Source: Clostridiales bacterium (GTDB taxonomy: Bacteria > Bacillota > Clostridia > Christensenellales > DUVY01). From it: a DNA stretch of 9,320 bases. Under the pieces are notes generated by a model. The model saw only the letters and a program-made list of their open reading frames with translations, searched no databases and was not told where the DNA came from. Positions within the stretch are counted from its first letter, which is position 1; each line of letters opens with the position of its first letter. The translations under genes and the position numbers were made by a program. The stretch is from NCBI GenBank assembly GCA_031290295.1, contig JAITNT010000184.1, positions 1 through 9,320 on the forward strand, read 5' to 3'. Of the stretch, positions 6,318 through 9,320 are shown in pieces.

Positions 6318-6733
6318 TAGATTACGGCAAGGCTGCATACGCCAAGTGTGCCGAGCTTGAAAAAAGAATGAGCTTTTTGGCAAGAGGAAGGGAGGGAGAA
6401 CGGAATATACTGTTTTTTGAACCCCGGTGGGAAGCGGACGGCTCGGGAATATACGCGGAATGCGATTTTACCGGGAGCAAGTCCGAGGAAATTATTATTC
6501 TTATAAATATACGGTTCAAAACCGCGGGCGCGGGCAGAACCGTGCTGGCGCGTTGCGGGAGCGCGGAGCACGAAAGGAGCTATGAGGCCGGAGGGACGGA
6601 GCTTACCGTTGCGGTGCGCGGCGTCGCGCAAAGCGCGAACGGCAACGGCCGGGTGGTTATCCGTTCGTCCGAGCCGTACGCGGATAACGTCGGCGAAGCG
6701 CAGATACTGGTTATCGGGCGCGGAATTTCCTGA
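6314..6733 (+). CDS. Small phage protein of unknown function
   Basis: A 139-residue protein that I do not recognise. ATG 6314 has GGAGG at 6305-6309 with 4-base spacing and overlaps the mini-ORF stop. A short N-terminal helix (MIDYGKAAYAKCAELEKRM) is followed by alternating beta strands (NILFFEPRWEADGSGIYAEC, IIILINIRFKTAG, RTVLARCGSAEHE, GTELTVAVRGVAQ, GRVVIRSSEPYA, AQILVIGRGIS), which suggests a compact beta-sandwich. There is no signal peptide or membrane segment. Its place between the tail nozzle and a coiled-coil virion protein makes a minor virion or tail component the most likely role, such as a tail-tip or needle-adaptor part. This is inference from position and predicted strand content only. 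Confidence 0.7.
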   Translation: MIDYGKAAYAKCAELEKRMSFLARGREGERNILFFEPRWEADGSGIYAECDFTGSKSEEIIILINIRFKTAGAGRTVLARCGSAEHERSYEAGGTELTVAVRGVAQSANGNGRVVIRSSEPYADNVGEAQILVIGRGIS

Positions 6734-6748
6734 TAAGAAGGGACTAAA

Positions 6749-7783
6749 ATGCGGAATACGGACAAATTAAAACGCGGGCGGACGGCGGGACGGAATGAGC
6801 TTTACAGACTGTTCGGCAGGTTGAACGACGCAAAAATTATAGGGGGAATTTATATGACTACAAACACAAGCGCACAGACGGCAGCAACGGGCGCAAGAGC
6901 TTATGCGGCAAAGAAAAGCATCAAGGACGACCTTGATAATATCGGCAGAAAATACAGGCTGCCGCAGGAGGACGTTGAGTTGCCGAAATCGCAGGGGCTG
7001 GAAAGAATCAACCCCGCCGCGCCCGGAGACGACGACCTTGCGAGTCTTGCGGCGAATAAGCTCGCGGACTACTATATGTCCGGAAGGGCCGCTATTACCG
7101 AGGACGCGGATAACAATACGGCGAACCTCGGCAAGTCTAAGGACGCGCTCGCGGAGTCCGCAAAAAAGCGGGAGCTGCAGCTTGGGGAGCTTTATGCCGC
7201 GGCTAAGGAGAGCACCTCTAACGAGGCGTTGAAACGCGGGCTGGCGCGTTCCTCGATAGTGAGTAATCAGCTTTACGGGCTGGAAACCGACAAAATACGG
7301 GAGTTATCGGAGGGAAATACCGAGTACGATAAGGAGTTGCGCCGTATCGACGACGATATTAACGCTATGACGGCAAAAAAAGCTAAGGCTTTGGCGGAGT
7401 TCGATATCAGTTACGCGGCTAAGCTCGCTTTGGAAATCAGCGGGCTGCGGGAAGCGCGCGACGAAAAGGCGCTCGAAGCGCTTAAATACAACAATTCTAT
7501 CGCGGAAAAAGAGGCGCAATACGAAGCCGACCGCAGGCTGGACGAGCAGAGGCTTGCCAAGGGAGAATATGAGCTTTTGTCGGAAAGAAGCAAGGCGGCG
7601 GTTGACGCCGACCGCCAAAAAGCCGCCGCCGCCGAGGCTTATCGGTACATCGCCGATTATCTGGACGGCCTAGGCAAGGAGGACGCGTTGTATGAATTCC
7701 TGAACAACGACGATATTCGCGCTAACGTAAGCGAGGAACAGTTTAAGGAGTTGTACGCTAAAATCAAGAGCAGGAAGGAGTAG
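6749..7783 (+). CDS. Coiled-coil phage protein, possible internal/ejection virion protein
   Basis: A 344-residue, Ala/Glu/Lys-rich protein. Residues about 130-305 are almost continuous charged helix (KDALAESAKKRELQLGELYA, LREARDEKALEALKYNN, AEKEAQYEADRRLDEQRLAK), probably coiled coil. The ALKRGLARSSIVSNQLYGLE segment (160-179) resembles a motif I associate with internal proteins of Firmicutes podoviruses. There is no membrane segment. As the last structural gene after the nozzle, it would fit an ejection protein that leaves the capsid with the DNA. The start is uncertain. ATG 6749 has a modest AAGGGA at 6738-6743 with 5-base spacing. ATG 6854 (residue 36, MTTNTSAQ) has AGGGGG at 6841-6846 with 7-base spacing and would give 309 residues, leaving a 120-base gap. 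An in-frame TAA lies just upstream of the first option. Confidence 0.65.
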   Translation: MRNTDKLKRGRTAGRNELYRLFGRLNDAKIIGGIYMTTNTSAQTAATGARAYAAKKSIKDDLDNIGRKYRLPQEDVELPKSQGLERINPAAPGDDDLASLAANKLADYYMSGRAAITEDADNNTANLGKSKDALAESAKKRELQLGELYAAAKESTSNEALKRGLARSSIVSNQLYGLETDKIRELSEGNTEYDKELRRIDDDINAMTAKKAKALAEFDISYAAKLALEISGLREARDEKALEALKYNNSIAEKEAQYEADRRLDEQRLAKGEYELLSERSKAAVDADRQKAAAAEAYRYIADYLDGLGKEDALYEFLNNDDIRANVSEEQFKELYAKIKSRKE

Positions 7784-7791
7784 AAAGCAAA

Positions 7792-7835
7792 GGGGAAGGT
7801 AGGGGCGGGAGGAGGGGGAAGAGGGCGGGTTTTTT
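7792..7835 (+). other. G-quadruplex-forming tract followed by six T, end of structural genes
   Basis: Starting 8 bases after the last phage stop, the coding strand has G runs at 7792-7795, 7802-7805, 7807-7809, 7814-7818, 7823-7825 and 7827-7829, separated by 1-6 bases, and then T6 at 7830-7835. This meets the G-quadruplex pattern. No C-rich partner for an ordinary hairpin lies before the T run, so it is not a classical intrinsic terminator. A quadruplex plus U-tract could act as an unconventional one, but this is speculation. Confidence 0.5.
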
Positions 7836-7839
7836 GTAG

Positions 7840-7961
7840 GGGCGACCCTGTGCGGTCGCCCGCATGGAAAGAGGACAAGAGAATGATTGGTAAGCGGCGA
7901 AGAGGGGGGAGAGGATAGGTTAAAACTGGATTGCCACGTCGCTTACGCTCCTCGCAATGAC
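7840..7961 (+). repeat. 122-bp direct repeat, copy C1 (hairpin + REP-like A4)
   Basis: Matches 8017-8138 at 118 of 122 positions. It begins with a perfect hairpin, GGGCGACC 7840-7847 pairing with GGTCGCCC 7854-7861 across the 6-base loop CTGTGC. A purine-rich middle follows (GCATGGAAAGAGGACAAGAG), and the unit ends with REP-like copy A4 at 7928-7961. A4 is 34 bp, starts GGATTGCCACGTCGC and ends CTCGCAATGAC, with outer ATTGC/GCAAT arms. Confidence 0.9.
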
Positions 7962-8016
7962 GGAGAGATTTTGATTGTAAGGGGTGCGGGTGTACGAACA
8001 GCGGTTGTCCTAGTAT

Positions 8017-8138
8017 GGGCGACCCTGTGCGGTCGCCCGCATGGAAAGAGGGCAAGAGAATGATTGGTAAGCGGCGAAGAGGGGGAAGAGGATAGGTTAA
8101 AACTGGATTGCCACGTCGCTAAAGCTCCTCGCAATGAC
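8017..8138 (+). repeat. 122-bp direct repeat, copy C2 (hairpin + REP-like A5)
   Basis: Second copy of the unit at 7840-7961, offset by 177 bp. The four differences are one in GAGGACAAG/GAGGGCAAG, one in the G run of the purine tract, and two inside the REP-like part (GCTTACGCTCC against GCTAAAGCTCC). The hairpin is GGGCGACC 8017-8024 with GGTCGCCC 8031-8038. A5 occupies 8105-8138 and is followed at once by module B copy 3. The 55 bases between the two copies (7962-8016) show nothing I recognise. Confidence 0.9.
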
Positions 8139-8140
8139 AA

Positions 8141-8361
8141 TGGCGGCTATTAACCGTACAATACGAGTAAACCGTAATAACCCGGATAAGACTATGCCGT
8201 TGAAGTCCGACTGAATCGGATTAAGCAAGCAAGGCGGTAGCGCCGAAGCGCAGCGCGCATTCGCGTCTGGGCGGCAAAAGTCCGCCTGAATGCGATAAAG
8301 CGAGACGAAGCCGCCCGCAGAGGGCGGCTTCGCGAGCGCGCATTCGCATTTGGACGGCTTA
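8141..8361 (+). repeat. Composite repeat module B, copy 3 (head + chimeric H1/H2 + H2)
   Basis: The head 8141-8209 closely matches copies 1 and 2. The first hairpin is a hybrid. Its 5' arm is of H1 type (AAGTCCGACTGAATCGG, 8203-8219), but its 3' arm is of H2 type (GCATTCGCGTCTGGGCGGC, near 8257-8275), so the long stem cannot form. A full H2 follows: GAATGCG 8288-8294 pairs with CGCATTC 8339-8345, and a perfect 10-bp apical stem, GAAGCCGCCC 8307-8316 with GGGCGGCTTC 8322-8331, encloses the loop GCAGA. There is no T run after it, so it is not an evident terminator. The tig promoter begins 48 bases downstream. Confidence 0.8.
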
Positions 8362-8408
8362 GCGGGTAAAAAATCTTGGGCGCGGGCAGTATTTCTTAAA
8401 GCGTTTTC

Positions 8409-8437
8409 TTGACAGGCGAACGAACCTTTGTTATAAT
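8409..8437 (+). promoter_or_regulatory. Consensus sigma-70/sigma-A promoter of tig
   Basis: A perfect -35 box TTGACA (8409-8414) and a perfect -10 box TATAAT (8432-8437) are separated by 17 bases. Transcription would start near 8444-8446, giving a leader of about 25 bases with GGAGG at 8461-8465 before ATG 8470. An A/T-rich patch lies just upstream (8389-8407). The perfect match suggests strong constitutive expression independent of the prophage. Confidence 0.9.
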
Positions 8438-8469
8438 ATTTATTCGTACAATTATCCATCGGAGGAATT

Positions 8470-9320
8470 ATGGAATATACAGTTTCACGCGAAAACAATG
8501 AGGTCAGCTTGGAAATTACGCTTGACGCGGGGGAATGGGAAGCTGCCGTTCAACACGCTTACGACCACGATAAGAATAAATATGCCTTGCCGGGGTTCAG
8601 AAAAGGCAAGGTTCCCAGAAAAATATTAGAGAAAAACTACGGGGCGGGAGTGTTTTATGACGAGGCGTTTAACATCGCCTTTTCACAATACTACGGCGAA
8701 ATTTTGGAAAAAGAAAAAATCGACCCCGTGGACAGACCCGACGTTGACGTTAAAAGCGTGGATAAGGATACCGGCGCGGTTTTTTCCGCTAAGGTTACCG
8801 TTCGTCCCGAGGTTAAGCTCGGCGCGTATAAGGGGCTGAAAATCCCTAAGGCGTCAGCTAAGGTCACGCCCGACGAAATCGAACGTGAGGTTAACCATGC
8901 GTTAGAGCGCGCGAGCCGCAAGATTCCCGTAGAGGAGCGCGCCGTTCAAAACGGCGATTTTGCCGACATCGATTACAGCGGTTCGGTTGACGGCGTCAAA
9001 TTTGACGGCGGCACCGCGGAGCATCAGGAGTTGGAAATCGGTTCGGGTTCGTTTATTCCGGGCTTTGAAGAACAGCTGGTCGGCGTTGAGATAGGCGGAG
9101 AAAAGGACGTTAAGGTAACGTTTCCCGGGGATTATCACGCGGCGGAGCTTGCAGGGAAAGAGGCTGTTTTTGCCGTTAAGGTTCACGGAATTTCAATCAA
9201 GCAATTGCCCGAGCTTAACGACGAGTTCGCAAAGGATGTAAGCGAGTTCGATACGCTTGCAGATTACCGCGCGGACATCGCCAAAAATCTTGCCGCCCAA
9301 AAGGAAAAAGCGGCTAAGAA
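8470..9320 (+). CDS. tig: Trigger factor, N-terminal part (3' end outside window)
   Basis: Trigger factor is the ribosome-associated chaperone and peptidyl-prolyl isomerase that receives nascent chains at the exit tunnel. ATG 8470 has GGAGG at 8461-8465 with 4-base spacing and a consensus promoter at 8409-8437. The 283 codons present compare with about 430 for the full family. Residues 1-110 form the ribosome-binding domain, with the signature GFRKGKVPR at 42-50 that contacts the ribosome. Residues about 155-240 are the FKBP-type isomerase domain, with GDFADIDYSGSVDG near 162-175, GSGSFIPGFEEQLVG at 191-205 and the closing VHGISIKQLPELNDEFAKD. The start of the C-terminal chaperone arm follows, and the window ends inside it. 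In many bacteria clpP and clpX lie downstream of tig; here that region is outside the window. This is the first clear host gene right of the prophage. Confidence 0.95.
   Translation, partial: MEYTVSRENNEVSLEITLDAGEWEAAVQHAYDHDKNKYALPGFRKGKVPRKILEKNYGAGVFYDEAFNIAFSQYYGEILEKEKIDPVDRPDVDVKSVDKDTGAVFSAKVTVRPEVKLGAYKGLKIPKASAKVTPDEIEREVNHALERASRKIPVEERAVQNGDFADIDYSGSVDGVKFDGGTAEHQELEIGSGSFIPGFEEQLVGVEIGGEKDVKVTFPGDYHAAELAGKEAVFAVKVHGISIKQLPELNDEFAKDVSEFDTLADYRADIAKNLAAQKEKAAK

Larger units (their letters stand above)
1..7783 (+). mobile_element. Prophage structural (morphogenesis) segment, podovirus-like, partial
   Basis: Eight same-strand genes (one only 12 codons long) follow the order portal, scaffold, major capsid, small protein, head-tail connector, nozzle, mini-ORF, unknown, coiled-coil protein. 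This order is typical of short-tailed phages; no tail tube, tape measure or tail chaperone gene follows the connector, as would be expected in a long-tailed phage. The left end is cut by the window. The right end must lie between the last phage stop codon at 7783 and the promoter of the host gene tig at 8409. I could not identify an attachment site or an integrase. All frames are intact, so the cluster is not visibly decayed, but 494-bp and 373-bp repeat-filled gaps inside it are unusual for phage late genes. Confidence 0.8.

Noticed and set aside
2026..8138. CRISPR array formed by the five REP-like units
   Set aside because: Spacing is irregular (tens to thousands of bases), genes lie between copies, the units are degenerate and no cas gene is present.
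8307..8331. Intrinsic terminator from the perfect 10-bp stem before tig
   Set aside because: No T run follows the stem on either strand; the hairpin is better explained as the apical part of repeat hairpin H2.
7657..8498. Minus-strand frames across the third gap (7657-8055, 7943-8140, 8097-8498)
   Set aside because: They are translations of the repeats (for example HCEERKRRGNP from a REP-like copy) and run across the tig promoter.

Overview
The window looks like a piece of a bacterial chromosome carrying the structural (morphogenesis) part of a short-tailed, podovirus-like prophage, followed by the start of a host housekeeping gene, tig (trigger factor). The host is probably a Gram-positive anaerobe of the Clostridia type. 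Evidence for this is the strong GGAGG-type ribosome binding sites, a consensus TTGACA-N17-TATAAT promoter before tig, and moderately GC-rich coding sequence. This taxonomic guess is inference; no rRNA or other marker is present.

Layout, all on the + strand: (1) 3-1917, the C-terminal part of a portal protein and a probable scaffolding protein; (2) a 494-bp gap; (3) 2412-3906, an HK97-fold major capsid protein overlapped by a small conserved-looking gene; (4) a 373-bp gap; (5) 4280-7783, a head-to-tail connector, a beta-propeller-like tail nozzle/stabilisation protein, a 12-codon mini-ORF, a small unknown protein and a coiled-coil protein that may be an internal/ejection virion protein; (6) a 686-bp gap; (7) 8470 to the right edge, the first 283 codons of tig. 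The portal-scaffold-capsid-connector-nozzle order, with no tail-tube or tape-measure gene, points to a short-tailed virion. No gene shows a frameshift or internal stop. No terminase, lysis, integrase or tail-fibre gene lies in the window; they may be to the left or missing.

The most unusual content is in the three gaps, where phage late genes would normally be closely packed. Each gap holds the same kinds of module in the same order and orientation. First comes a G-rich tract after the upstream stop codon, able in principle to form a G-quadruplex. Next come one or two REP-like palindromes (GGATTGCC...GCAATGAC), then a conserved head of about 69 bp (TGGC...AAGTCCG), and then one or two long bulged hairpins (AAGTCCG...GGCGGC or GGTCGGCT). 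The hairpins come in two sequence types (H1, H2) with the same architecture and compensating base changes, and one copy is an H1/H2 chimera. The third copy lies just before the promoter of the host gene tig, so the family is probably host-genomic and has colonised the prophage. It cuts the late genes into blocks (portal-scaffold; capsid-small protein; connector-nozzle-internal protein), each block except the first visible one preceded by an element. Whether the elements are passive or tune expression cannot be settled from one window.
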